DNA of 64,000 bases from Arcobacter siniprincipis (GCF_048571125.1 NZ_CP182343.1:1488001-1552000), one strand, 5' to 3'. Positions 26,474 to 36,251 are shown, counted from the stretch's first letter. Numbers and translations: made by a program. The notes: generated by a model not told the origin, from the letters alone.

Positions 26474-29400
26474 ATGAAATTTTTTTATAAATCTTTTTTT
26501 ATTTTTTTACTTATGTGCTCTTTTTCTGCACTACATGCAGAGATTGTAGGAGCAACAAAAGGTAGCGTTGATGTTTCTCAAGGTAGTTTAACTTATGATA
26601 TGGAAATCCTCACTCCAAAAGGGATAGCAGGTTTAAAGCCTAGTCTTGGAATCAACTATAATTCTTCAAATAGCATCAACTCATTTTTAGGTACTGGTTT
26701 TTCTTTGACAGGATTATCTTCTATTATAAAATGTAATCAATCTTTATTTAGTGAAAAAAATGATAGCTCTCGAACATATAATTATTGCTTAGATGGACAA
26801 AGGCTTCTACTTGTAGATACAAGTGATGTTTATGGTAGTACAGATTCTGAATACAGAACAGAAATAAATACCTTTAGTAAAATAATAAAAAAGTCTAATG
26901 CTTGGGAAGTTTTTACAAAAGATGGATTGATTTATGAGTATGGAAATAGTTCTGATTCAAAAGATGGAGAATCATTTTTTAGAGTAAATCAAATAAAAGA
27001 TAGATATGATAATAAGATTCTATTTACCTATGCTTCCACAAATAACGAGCGCTTTATTACTAATATCTCATATGCAAATAATCAAATTGATTTTATTTAT
27101 GAAGATAGAGATGACAAACGAAATGTCTTTTCAAATGGAATCAAATCAAATATATCAAAGCGTTTAAAATCTATTGTAGTAAAAACTGATAATCAAAAAA
27201 TATCTTCTTATAATTTAAATTATGATTTTTTAGATAATAAATCAAAAATTACATCAATTCAAGAGTGTGTTAAAGACGATTGCTTAAAGCCTGTGGATTT
27301 TACATGGACATTATCAAATGATGAAACTTATAAAAATTATCATCTTTGGCAAGCAAGTGGAGAAGGTACACAAAGTAATAACTATATAACAGGTTCAGAT
27401 ACAAGTGGAGTATATAGTGCTCTAATGGATATGAATGGAGATGGCTTACCAGATAGAGTAAGTGCAAAGAATTATAAAACAGGAGAAACAGGCTTACATG
27501 TAGCTTTGAATAATGGTAATGGCTTTGATGCGATGCAATTATGGTATGCAAGTGGACAAGGGCCACATACAAATAACTACATAACAGGTTCAGATACAAA
27601 TGGAGTATATAGTGCTCTAATGGATATGAATGGAGATGGCTTACCTGATAGAGTAGGACATCATAATTATAAAACAGGAGTAAATGGTTTACATGTAGCT
27701 TTAAATACAGGAAGTGGATTTGGTGAGTTTAAATTATGGCTTCCAAGTGGACAAGGACCTCATACCAATAACTACATAACAGGAAGTAATACTAGTGGCA
27801 CATATAGTGCCTTAATAGATATGAATGGAGATGGTTTACCAGATAGAGTAGGGCATTATAATTATAAAACAAAAGTTGCCGGTTTATTTGTGGCTTTAAA
27901 TACAGGAAGTGGCTTTGGAGAGTTTAAATTATGGCTTCAAAGTGGACAAGGACCTCATACCAATAACTATATCACAGGAAGTAATAGTAGTGGTACATAC
28001 AGTGGTTTAGCAGATATGAATGGAGATGGCTTACCAGACAGAGTAGGACATCATAATTATAAAACAGGAGTAGATGGTTTACATGTAGCTTTAAATACAG
28101 GAAGTGGATTTGGTGAGTTTAAATTATGGCAAGCAAGTGGAGAAGGTACACAAAGTAATAACTATATAACAGGTTCAGATACAAGTGGAGTATATAGTGC
28201 TCTAATGGATATGAATGGAGATGGCTTACCAGATAGAGTAAGTGCAAAGAATTATAAAACAGGAGAAACAGGCTTACATGTAGCTTTGAATAATGGTAAT
28301 GGCTTTGATGCGATGCAATTATGGTATGCAAGTGGACAAGGGCCACATACAAATAACTACATAACAGGTTCAGATACAAATGGAGTATATAGTGCTCTAA
28401 TGGATATGAATGGAGATGGCTTACCTGATAGAGTAGGACATCATAATTATAAAACAGGAGTAAATGGTTTACATGTAGCTTTAAATACAGGAAGTGGATT
28501 TGGTGAGTTTAAATTATGGCTTCCAAGTGGACAAGGACCTCATACCAATAACTACATAACAGGAAGTAATACTAGTGGCACATATAGTGATTTGATAGAT
28601 TTAAATGGAGATGGATTTGTTGATAGGGTAGGGCATTATAATTATGCTACGAGTACTGCTGGTTTATTTGTAGCATTTAGTCCCAAAGTTCAAACACCTA
28701 TTCATACTATTTCAAATCATAAAGATCAAAATGTAAATGTAACTTATACTACACTAAGAGATAGTGAGGTATATACTCCTTATAGCGATGCTGCATATCC
28801 AAATATTGATTTAAAAGCAAATTCTATGGGAGTTGTAAAATCATTTCGTGTAGCAGATGGGATTGGTGGAGAAAATGAAACAACCTTTAAATATGAAGGT
28901 TTTAAAATCAATGGAGAGAGAGGCTCTTTAGGTTTTGCTAAAGTTGAAACTTATAATGAATTATCAAAATCAAAGTCTATCTCGAATTTTATGCAATTTT
29001 ATCCTTTCATTGGTGTAACTTCAAGTAGTGAATCTTATATAAATAATACAAAAGTATCAGATTCAGATAGTACATTAAATATAGCAAAACTACATGAAAA
29101 TCAAGATATTTTAAACTTACAAACAATTGAAAATATTCAAAATAAATATGACATAGATGGTACTTTACTTTTAGAATCTATTACAAGAAATAGTGATTTC
29201 GATAAGTATGGAAATATTGGGAAAATTGAGTCAATTACCCAAAAAGATGATATAAAATATGAAAAAATCACTCAAAGTAATTATATAAATCATGAAGATA
29301 GTTGGATTCTTTCTCGTTTGATAAATGCAAGTGTAACTCATATGCATACAGATGGTTCAAGCATAATAAAACATTCTGCTTTTGAGTATGATGATATAAC

Positions 29401-32400
29401 AGGTACTCTAAACAAAGAGATAATCGAACCCCAAAGTGAAAATGTCTTAGCCAAAAGTTATGGCTATGATAAATATGGAAATAAAATATCAGAAACCATA
29501 ACCGCAAGTAGCACTGAACCAAGAACAACAAAATTTATCTATGATAATCAAGGTAAAAATATCATCCAAGCAGTCAATCCTCTCAATCAAACTGAACAAA
29601 GAGAATATGATATAAATAACCGTGTAGTAAAAGTAACAGGGCCAAATGGCTTAAGTACAAGTTTTGCTTATGATGGTATGGGAAGGAAGATACTTGAAAC
29701 AAGAGCAGATGGTACAACTACAACTTGGACTCACTCTTGGGATGAAAGTTTTCCAAACTCTATGTATAAAGTAGTAGAAACTTCAACTGGAACAACACCT
29801 GTTGAAACTTATTTTGATACACTTAATCGAAAACTTAGAGTTACAAAAATAGGATTTGATGGAAGTAAAATATATCAAGATGCCTATTATAATGCTTTAG
29901 GTCAAGTTGAAAAAACATCAAACCCTTATTATGCTTATGATTTACCTGATTATACTTATAATGAGTATGATGATTTAGGACGGCAAACCAAGCTTACACG
30001 AACAAGTGCTACAGGTGAAGTAGTAAGTAATTATTATGAATATGATGGTTTAAATGTAACTATTACCAATGCAAAAGGACAAAAGAAAACAACTATAAGT
30101 AATATCATAGGAAAAAAGACAAAAATTATTGAGGGAGATGGTACTTTTATTGAGTACAAATATGATGCCTTTGGTAATCTAAAAGAAACTAGAGATTCTA
30201 AAAATAATATAATACAACTAAAATATGACATCTATGGAAATAAAATTTATATGGATGACCCAGACATGGGTATCTGGCACTATGCTTATAATAGTCTAGG
30301 TGAACTTGTATCTCAGACAGATGCAAAAGGTCAAACAACTACTATGGAGTATGACCACTTAGGACGTATGGTCAAACGAATCGAACCAGAAGGTGAAACT
30401 TCATGGATATATGATATTGCAGCTCATGGGATTGGAAAACTTGCCATTGAAAAAACTGACTTTTACAAAAAAGAGTATTTTTATGATAAATATACAAGAG
30501 TAATAGAGAGTAAAGAGTATGCAGACAACAAACTTTTTTCTACAAAGTTCACCTACACAACAGATGGAAAGCTAGATAAAACCATAAGACCAGATGGTTT
30601 TGAAACAAAAAATGAATACAATACTCAAGGATACTTAAGTGCAGTAAAATCACCTATTAAAGGTGATAGAGAATTTTCTTATGAAGAGATTAAAAATCTA
30701 ATCAAAACAAACCTAAATAATAAACAAAACGCCTTTGATAAAATAATGCAACTTAATACTCAAGTTGAACTTTATCGAGCAAAATCTTTACAATCTTTTG
30801 CCCTAGCAAAAGAGTATGAGAGTAAAAATACAGCTATCAAAGACCAATTAGAACAAACCGCAAAATTATTGGCAAGTACGGCTGTAGAGTTACAAAATAT
30901 GGCTACAAAAACTGAAACCAATTATAATATATATGATAAAAATCTAAACTACTATCTTAACAAACTCAAACAATATGATGATGAAAACCTATACAAATGG
31001 CTTATGGATACTTTTCAAAGTTCTACAACAACTTTGATTGACCAATCTTTACAAAAACTTGATGATGCAAAAGCCATATTAGATAGCATCAGTGATGAAG
31101 ACTCTTTAAATATCTATAAAGATATCTCTTCTGCTTATATAAATCAATCAAAAAGAATAATAACCCAAGCAAAAAATGATATAGAACTATATAAAAACTA
31201 CAAAGATAAATATGCTACCTTAACTACAGGGGTAAATAAAGCTTACCAAGGTATGTTTGAAGATGATGCTTATAAATATTATTACAAAATACTAAATGTA
31301 GACGTCTTTGGAAGAATCACAAAAGATATAGTAGGAAATGGTCTTGTAACCCTAAGGGACTACAACAAATCAAGTGGACAATTAAATAGTATCCAAACAG
31401 GATATGATGGTAAAAATGATGTTCGAGATATGAAATATACCTATGATGTTTTAGATAATGTAGTTTCAAAAGATGATTACAAACAAAATATATCTCAAAA
31501 CTTTACTTATGATAATCTAGATAGAGTAACAAGTGCTAGTAACCTACAAAATGGAGTTTATCAAAACATACTTTATGAATATGATAATATAGGGAATATC
31601 ACCAAAAAAAGTGATGTAGGCGACTACACTTATACAAAAGCCCACCAAGTAACAAATGCTGGAAGCCACAAATATACCTATGATGCAAATGGAAATGTTG
31701 TCAAAAAAGATAATATAACTATAACCTTTAGTTCATACAATAAACCAATCATGCTAGAAGATGACAAAAATAAAACCCAGTTTTTCTATGCCCCAAATAG
31801 AGCAAGATACAAAAAAGTTCTTAATGGAAACAGCACCTATTATGTAGGAAAACTATACGAACAAGAAAACACTCAAGGAATTATTAAATACAAAAACTTC
31901 ATCTATGCAAATAATCAACTTATAGCCTTACACATAGAAGAAGATGATGGTAAAATGATTTTACCACAAAACAGATATATGCATAAAGATGCCCTAGGCT
32001 CTATTGATACCATAACAAATGAATCAGGGCAAGTAATCAAACGTATGACCTATAAACCCTTTGGACAACAAGTAGCCCAAGAGTGGATAAATGAAGCTAG
32101 TAAAGCAGTTGTAACCAAGCGTGGATTTACAGGACATGAGCATATAACAGAGTTCAATCTTATCCATATGAATGGAAGAGTTTATGACCCTGTTACAGGT
32201 AGGTTTTTAAGTGCAGACCCAACCATCCAAGCACCTTATGATACCCAAAGCTATAATAGATATACTTATGTAAAGAATAATCCTTTGAAATATACGGATC
32301 CTAGTGGGTATTCTTGGTTTAAGAAAGTTTTTCATGCTATTGGGAAGGTTTTTAAGGCTATTAAGAAGTATATTAAGGTTATTGTTGCGATTGTGGTTAC

Positions 32401-33283
32401 GGTTGTAATTGCGATTTATGCACCTTACTTGTTAGGAATGACTGAGACTTGGGGGTTTGCAGCTTTTGCAACTCTTTCATTAGAAAATGCAATGATTATT
32501 GGTGCAATTTCTGGGTTTGTTTCTGGATTTATTATGACAGGTACCTTGTCTGGTGCGGTAAAAGGTGCTGTTTGGGGTGCTATTAGTGCTGGGGTTGCAC
32601 ATGGAATTGGGCATGCTGAAGCATTGAAAAATATGAGAAGTGCACTTGGTGGTGCTGGACAACATATTATGCATGGTATTACAAGAGCAGCAATTACAAA
32701 AGCACAAGGTGGACGATGGAGTTCAGGTTTTTGGTCAGGACTTGCAGGTTCTGCTTTGGGCGCGACTATGGGAAAATTAGAGAATCTTCATATTGCTATT
32801 AAAACTGCCATTAATTCACTGGCTAGTGGAATGATCTCTAAAATATCTGGTGGGAAGTTTGCAAATGGAGCAGTTACTGGAGCATTTGTTTATTTGTTTA
32901 ATCATACGATTGATGAACTGACTGATACAAGTAATTTAACAAAAGAACAAAGGGATATGGTAATAAAAAATTATGATGAAGCTAAGAAATTTGTTCAAAT
33001 GCAAAAATTGAAGAATTATGATTTACCTCTTGAAGATGTAAGTTATGTTTTTCTTCCGGTAGGTAGAGTAGTTGGTAGAGATGCTTGGAATTTTCAATTA
33101 CGAAATGCAAGTGTAAATAATCAGCTAATTGTAGATGCTGTCGAAGCATATTTTCCCGGAGTTCCAGCTATGTCAACTGGTGGATCAATTGGAGGTATAG
33201 CAGGAAATGCAGATAACATAGAATATTATTATAATAAAGTAAAAAAATCTATTTTAGATTTTTTTACTAATAAAAAAGATTAG
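26474..33283 (+). CDS. Giant secreted RHS/YD-repeat protein with FG-GAP-like repeats (polymorphic toxin type)
   Basis: A 2269-residue protein with a Sec signal (FLLMCSFSALHA). Order: SpvB/TcdB-like start (GATKGSVDVSQGSLTYDMEI); seven FG-GAP/VCBS-like repeats of 65 residues (about 292-735, core DMNGDGLPDRV, calcium-binding type); YD repeats; a helical insert of about 200 residues (about 1395-1590); more YD repeats; and the RHS core GRVYDPVTGRFLSADP (about 1901), ending NNPLKYTDPSGY. After the core come a hydrophobic span and the Gly/Ala-rich linker typical of RHS toxins (HGITRAAITKAQGGRWSSGF). A C-terminal domain of about 120 residues (from LTDTSNLTKEQRD) follows that I do not recognise. Base and codon use changes after about 32,280, a common sign of tip exchange. 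The next gene may encode immunity. Confidence 0.92.
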   Translation: MKFFYKSFFIFLLMCSFSALHAEIVGATKGSVDVSQGSLTYDMEILTPKGIAGLKPSLGINYNSSNSINSFLGTGFSLTGLSSIIKCNQSLFSEKNDSSRTYNYCLDGQRLLLVDTSDVYGSTDSEYRTEINTFSKIIKKSNAWEVFTKDGLIYEYGNSSDSKDGESFFRVNQIKDRYDNKILFTYASTNNERFITNISYANNQIDFIYEDRDDKRNVFSNGIKSNISKRLKSIVVKTDNQKISSYNLNYDFLDNKSKITSIQECVKDDCLKPVDFTWTLSNDETYKNYHLWQASGEGTQSNNYITGSDTSGVYSALMDMNGDGLPDRVSAKNYKTGETGLHVALNNGNGFDAMQLWYASGQGPHTNNYITGSDTNGVYSALMDMNGDGLPDRVGHHNYKTGVNGLHVALNTGSGFGEFKLWLPSGQGPHTNNYITGSNTSGTYSALIDMNGDGLPDRVGHYNYKTKVAGLFVALNTGSGFGEFKLWLQSGQGPHTNNYITGSNSSGTYSGLADMNGDGLPDRVGHHNYKTGVDGLHVALNTGSGFGEFKLWQASGEGTQSNNYITGSDTSGVYSALMDMNGDGLPDRVSAKNYKTGETGLHVALNNGNGFDAMQLWYASGQGPHTNNYITGSDTNGVYSALMDMNGDGLPDRVGHHNYKTGVNGLHVALNTGSGFGEFKLWLPSGQGPHTNNYITGSNTSGTYSDLIDLNGDGFVDRVGHYNYATSTAGLFVAFSPKVQTPIHTISNHKDQNVNVTYTTLRDSEVYTPYSDAAYPNIDLKANSMGVVKSFRVADGIGGENETTFKYEGFKINGERGSLGFAKVETYNELSKSKSISNFMQFYPFIGVTSSSESYINNTKVSDSDSTLNIAKLHENQDILNLQTIENIQNKYDIDGTLLLESITRNSDFDKYGNIGKIESITQKDDIKYEKITQSNYINHEDSWILSRLINASVTHMHTDGSSIIKHSAFEYDDITGTLNKEIIEPQSENVLAKSYGYDKYGNKISETITASSTEPRTTKFIYDNQGKNIIQAVNPLNQTEQREYDINNRVVKVTGPNGLSTSFAYDGMGRKILETRADGTTTTWTHSWDESFPNSMYKVVETSTGTTPVETYFDTLNRKLRVTKIGFDGSKIYQDAYYNALGQVEKTSNPYYAYDLPDYTYNEYDDLGRQTKLTRTSATGEVVSNYYEYDGLNVTITNAKGQKKTTISNIIGKKTKIIEGDGTFIEYKYDAFGNLKETRDSKNNIIQLKYDIYGNKIYMDDPDMGIWHYAYNSLGELVSQTDAKGQTTTMEYDHLGRMVKRIEPEGETSWIYDIAAHGIGKLAIEKTDFYKKEYFYDKYTRVIESKEYADNKLFSTKFTYTTDGKLDKTIRPDGFETKNEYNTQGYLSAVKSPIKGDREFSYEEIKNLIKTNLNNKQNAFDKIMQLNTQVELYRAKSLQSFALAKEYESKNTAIKDQLEQTAKLLASTAVELQNMATKTETNYNIYDKNLNYYLNKLKQYDDENLYKWLMDTFQSSTTTLIDQSLQKLDDAKAILDSISDEDSLNIYKDISSAYINQSKRIITQAKNDIELYKNYKDKYATLTTGVNKAYQGMFEDDAYKYYYKILNVDVFGRITKDIVGNGLVTLRDYNKSSGQLNSIQTGYDGKNDVRDMKYTYDVLDNVVSKDDYKQNISQNFTYDNLDRVTSASNLQNGVYQNILYEYDNIGNITKKSDVGDYTYTKAHQVTNAGSHKYTYDANGNVVKKDNITITFSSYNKPIMLEDDKNKTQFFYAPNRARYKKVLNGNSTYYVGKLYEQENTQGIIKYKNFIYANNQLIALHIEEDDGKMILPQNRYMHKDALGSIDTITNESGQVIKRMTYKPFGQQVAQEWINEASKAVVTKRGFTGHEHITEFNLIHMNGRVYDPVTGRFLSADPTIQAPYDTQSYNRYTYVKNNPLKYTDPSGYSWFKKVFHAIGKVFKAIKKYIKVIVAIVVTVVIAIYAPYLLGMTETWGFAAFATLSLENAMIIGAISGFVSGFIMTGTLSGAVKGAVWGAISAGVAHGIGHAEALKNMRSALGGAGQHIMHGITRAAITKAQGGRWSSGFWSGLAGSALGATMGKLENLHIAIKTAINSLASGMISKISGGKFANGAVTGAFVYLFNHTIDELTDTSNLTKEQRDMVIKNYDEAKKFVQMQKLKNYDLPLEDVSYVFLPVGRVVGRDAWNFQLRNASVNNQLIVDAVEAYFPGVPAMSTGGSIGGIAGNADNIEYYYNKVKKSILDFFTNKKD
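27348..28680 (+). repeat. Seven tandem 195-bp units, including a recent 780-bp-offset duplication
   Basis: Units of 195 bp (65 codons) lie inside the RHS gene. About 462 bp (27348-27809) recur with no difference I can see at 28128-28589, an offset of exactly four units. Units 5-7 are therefore a recent copy of units 1-3, with unit 7 diverging after CATATAGTG. Length can change by slippage in steps of 195 bp without shifting the frame. Confidence 0.92.
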
Positions 33284-33306
33284 TTTTTAAGAAGAGGTAT
33301 TATATT

Positions 33307-33663
33307 TTGATATTGTTTTATTTAATTTTTGGAGTACTAAGTATTTTAGTGGGTTTAAGAGTTATCATAGAAAAAGAATTTTTTGCTCGTGGGGGAATGG
33401 TTTATTTTACATCTCCTTTGTTATATTGGCCTGTTGGACTTTTACTTATTTTTTTAGGATTTTATAGTTTTTTTTCTATAGTCAAAAATTGGAAAAAAAA
33501 ATATATACAATATTCAAAATGCCCAAAATGTAAAGAAACATATACTTATAAAACTTTGAAAAAAGGTATGTGTCCTAAATGTAATATTAAAACAGTAGAT
33601 TTAGAAAAATATTATTCTAAAAATAATAATGATAAAATAGAGATATGGGAAGAGCTAGATTAA
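33307..33663 (+). CDS. Small membrane protein with a zinc ribbon, possible RHS immunity protein
   Basis: A 118-residue protein with a TTG start preceded by AGAAGAGG. Two hydrophobic segments (about residues 1-18 and 38-58) are followed by a cytoplasmic zinc-ribbon-like motif, CPKC...CPKC (about residues 75-100), and an acidic tail. The gene starts 23 bp after the RHS gene stop. Genes in this position usually encode immunity to the RHS C-terminal toxin; with two membrane segments it would suit a toxin that acts at the membrane. That role is inferred from position only. Confidence 0.6.
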   Translation: MILFYLIFGVLSILVGLRVIIEKEFFARGGMVYFTSPLLYWPVGLLLIFLGFYSFFSIVKNWKKKYIQYSKCPKCKETYTYKTLKKGMCPKCNIKTVDLEKYYSKNNNDKIEIWEELD

Positions 33664-33667
33664 CATC

Positions 33668-33680
33668 GGGGTCAGACCCC
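33668..33680. repeat. REP-like palindrome next to RAYT gene
   Basis: GGGGTCAGACCCC is a perfect hairpin (5-bp stem). It is the sequence commonly found beside RAYT-type transposase genes and is their likely recognition element. Confidence 0.7.
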
Positions 33681-33794
33681 ATTTGACAACTTTTCTGAAA
33701 TCAACCTGAATCTCTTTCTTTATTTTTCATTTCTGAAATTTTTTGAATCTTTATCATAATTTTAATAAAATTATTAAATTATTTAAGGATACAG

Positions 33795-34538
33795 ATGCCA
33801 AGAAGAGAACGTATTACTGATGCTGGATGTTATCACGTTGTTTGCCGTGGTGTTGAGCGTCGTAATGTATTTTTGGACTCCGATGATTTTGAACAGTTCT
33901 TAGCTCTTTTGAAAAGTGTAAAAAAGGAGTTTGATATTATTGTACACTCCTTTTGTCTTATGACAAACCATTATCATATCTTACTTGAAACAAAAGAAGA
34001 TAATATTTCCCTTGCTATGAAATATCTCAATTCACATTATGCTATATATTTTAATAAAAAATACAAACGTACTGGTCATCTTTGGCAAGGGCGTTTTCAT
34101 TCTGATTATTTATATGCTGATAATCATTTTTGGTATGTAGCTAAATATATTGAACAAAATCCAATAAAAGCAAAGATGGTTAAGGAAATACACCATTACA
34201 AATACCAATCTTTTTTTCAATGGAAATATCAATGTGAGTATTCTTATCTTTTAGAAGGTTCTAAGATTTTTGATATGACTTTACTAGAGTATCAAAATTA
34301 TATTAGCTCTGATATGGATTCTGATATTCTAGATATTATTTATACAACACCAAAGATAATAAATAAAAATGGTGAAATTAAGATACTTTATAAACGACTA
34401 AACACTTTTTTTCATGAAGATAAAAGTATCAATCGTAATAATAATATAAAAAAAGCATATGAATATGGCTATACAAAAAGTGAGATAGCTAATTTCCTAG
34501 CTTTAAGTAGTACGGCTATTTCAAAAATACTAGATTAA
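33795..34538 (+). CDS. REP-associated tyrosine transposase (RAYT, IS200-like Y1 family)
   Basis: A 247-residue HUH-type single-strand transposase. The start MPRRERITDAGCYHVVCRGV is the family signature. The metal-binding HUH motif is NHYHILLE (about residues 58-65), and the tyrosine nucleophile lies in the helix YVAKYIEQNP (about 113-122). A C-terminal helix-turn-helix follows (KKAYEYGYTKSEIANFLALS), present in the longer RAYT variants. These proteins move or maintain REP palindromes; one such hairpin lies 115 bp upstream. The gene looks intact and is in a single copy here. Its stop abuts the stop of the convergent gene. Confidence 0.9.
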   Translation: MPRRERITDAGCYHVVCRGVERRNVFLDSDDFEQFLALLKSVKKEFDIIVHSFCLMTNHYHILLETKEDNISLAMKYLNSHYAIYFNKKYKRTGHLWQGRFHSDYLYADNHFWYVAKYIEQNPIKAKMVKEIHHYKYQSFFQWKYQCEYSYLLEGSKIFDMTLLEYQNYISSDMDSDILDIIYTTPKIINKNGEIKILYKRLNTFFHEDKSINRNNNIKKAYEYGYTKSEIANFLALSSTAISKILD

Positions 34539-35564
34539 TCACTTCAAGTACAAGATAGAAGCTTCTTGGTCAATATAAAAATCAAACTGTCTAAGAAAAT
34601 TCATACCTAACAAGCCATCAAAATCATTATCTTCAAAATTACTAACTGTAATATCAAAGTTTTCAATTTTTATGTTGTCTATTCTAAATTCTTTAACTTT
34701 TGCAACATAAGCTTCTTTTTGTCCATTTGCAGTATTTAAGATGATAGGTTTTGTTTTTTCATAGTTTGAATAATTTGACTCATTTATAAGTGTGTATGTA
34801 GCTCCTGTATCAATCATGAGCTTAAGTTTTTTATTATCTACAAAAGCATCAATAAAAAAGTGATTCTTTTGTTTTTGGAGAGTTATTTTATGAGTAAATT
34901 TATTCTGAAGTTTTAAAATAGATTCTATTTTATTTAAATACTCTATTGTACTATTTTTATAGGTTTCATTATTTATTATTTGCTCAAAAAGTTCTTTTGA
35001 TTTTCTATAGGTTTTATTATCAAAATAATATTGTGCAAGTAAATACTTATACTTAATACTATCTGGTTCTTGAATTATGAGATATTTAAGTAATGTATTT
35101 ATAGTCTGTAAATCTTTTCTTTCATTTAGTAAGCTTAAATACTCTGTCGTGTATTTGATTATTTTTTTATTGATTTTATTTTGTAAATCTTCCTCTATAG
35201 CATTCTCTTTTAAAGAATAAAGTAGTTTAATTGCCTTGAAATATTCATTTTCATTAAAATATATTTGCGCCAAATAATATAGCGCTTTACTGTTTCCATA
35301 ATCGTAAGTTAAATATAGATTTAAAAGTTCTTTTGTGGAATTTGATTCCAATATATGGTCTTGAATATAAAAAAATAGTATAAATTTATAATTTTCAAGA
35401 GTGTCATTGTTACTTTTAGTTTCAAAGATATCAAGTGCTTTTTTAAATTCTTTTTTATTCAAATAAGTTTTAAATAAATTTAGATAATCATTTTTTGATT
35501 CTTCTTTTTCTGTTTCTTTTAGAGAAGAAGAGCTTAGTTTTATTTTAGTTATTTTATTTGTCAA
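34539..35564 (-). CDS. TPR protein with retropepsin-like aspartic protease domain (N-terminal anchor disrupted)
   Basis: A 341-residue product. Helical TPR-type repeats (about residues 20-215; ALYYLAQIYFNENEYFKAIK, YKYLLAQYYFDNKTYRKSKE) precede a retropepsin-like domain with active-site LMIDTGATYTLI and the flap/closing motif DGLLGMNFLRQFDFYID. The visible start is TTG 35564. Upstream, the same frame codes a membrane span (FAIIIFLSGLFFGLYINI), but it is interrupted by TAA at 35648-35646. It can reach ATG 35724 only if one A is removed from the A8 run at 35711-35718. The N-terminal anchor is therefore probably lost through two lesions. It lies beside, and divergent from, the type II secretion genes, where a protease or assembly role would make sense. 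Confidence 0.78.
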   Translation of the reverse strand: MTNKITKIKLSSSSLKETEKEESKNDYLNLFKTYLNKKEFKKALDIFETKSNNDTLENYKFILFFYIQDHILESNSTKELLNLYLTYDYGNSKALYYLAQIYFNENEYFKAIKLLYSLKENAIEEDLQNKINKKIIKYTTEYLSLLNERKDLQTINTLLKYLIIQEPDSIKYKYLLAQYYFDNKTYRKSKELFEQIINNETYKNSTIEYLNKIESILKLQNKFTHKITLQKQKNHFFIDAFVDNKKLKLMIDTGATYTLINESNYSNYEKTKPIILNTANGQKEAYVAKVKEFRIDNIKIENFDITVSNFEDNDFDGLLGMNFLRQFDFYIDQEASILYLK

Positions 35565-35781
35565 TAATGGTTTTTGTATCTTTTGTTCTTCAAATTCTTT
35601 TATATTATTTTCATTTGCAATATTTATATTAAGAGTATTTACTGTTTAGATATTTATATATAGACCAAAAAATAATCCAGAAAGAAATATTATTATAGCA
35701 AAGAGAATATTTTTTTTATACATTAAAAACCTTTTAATTGTTTATATTATAGTTTATTATTCATAAACTTTTCAAAATAGC

Positions 35782-35787
35782 TATAAT
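35782..35787 (+). promoter_or_regulatory. Possible promoter of the type II secretion operon
   Basis: TATAAT about 75 bp upstream of the gspG start, in T-rich sequence as is usual for sigma-70 promoters of this group. The -35 element is not clear. Confidence 0.35.
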
Positions 35788-35862
35788 GATGTGATTATTT
35801 TATTAATGATAGTGTTTCTTTTTGATATAATTTTTCTTTATTTTACTACAAAAGGAATATTT

Positions 35863-36243
35863 GTGAAAAAAGCTTTTTCATTGATGGAGTTGATGGTTGT
35901 TATTATTATTTTAGGATTATTGGCAATGTTTGTTTTGCCTAATTTAGTAGGAAAAAGTGAAGAGGCTAAAGAAAAGCTTACTTGTATTCAAATGAAAAGT
36001 GTGAGTCAAGTTTTAAAAATGTATAAGATTGATAAAAGTACTTATCCCACTACAGAAGAAAAACTTGATATATTAGTTAAAAACAACTACTTTGAAGATG
36101 AAAAGATGCCAAAGGATTCTTGGGATAATCCCTTTGTATATATATCAAATGAAGATGGTAAATCTTTTGAATTAATCTCATTTGGTCCAGATAAAAAAGA
36201 GGGTGGTAATGATGATATTTACTATTCTAAGTGTAACAAATAG
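35863..36243 (+). CDS. gspG: Type II secretion major pseudopilin GspG
   Basis: Start set at GTG 35863 because AAAGGA (35851-35856) lies 6 bases upstream and the protein then begins with a proper prepilin leader, KKAFSLMELMVVIIILGLLA. The Gly before the conserved Phe of the usual motif is replaced by Ala, and Glu5 is present. 126 residues. The C-terminal end (KDSWDNPFVYISNEDGKSFE, then SFGPDKKEGGNDDI) is the GspG signature with its calcium-binding loop. It forms the periplasmic pseudopilus that pushes substrates through the secretin. First gene of the operon. Confidence 0.92.
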   Translation: MKKAFSLMELMVVIIILGLLAMFVLPNLVGKSEEAKEKLTCIQMKSVSQVLKMYKIDKSTYPTTEEKLDILVKNNYFEDEKMPKDSWDNPFVYISNEDGKSFELISFGPDKKEGGNDDIYYSKCNK

Positions 36244-36251
36244 GAATATGA

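Noticed and set aside
27300..28379. Leftward open frames of 86-99 codons in the repeat region
   Set aside because: They are the antisense shadow of the tandem FG-GAP-like repeats; the same peptide appears twice because the DNA is duplicated.
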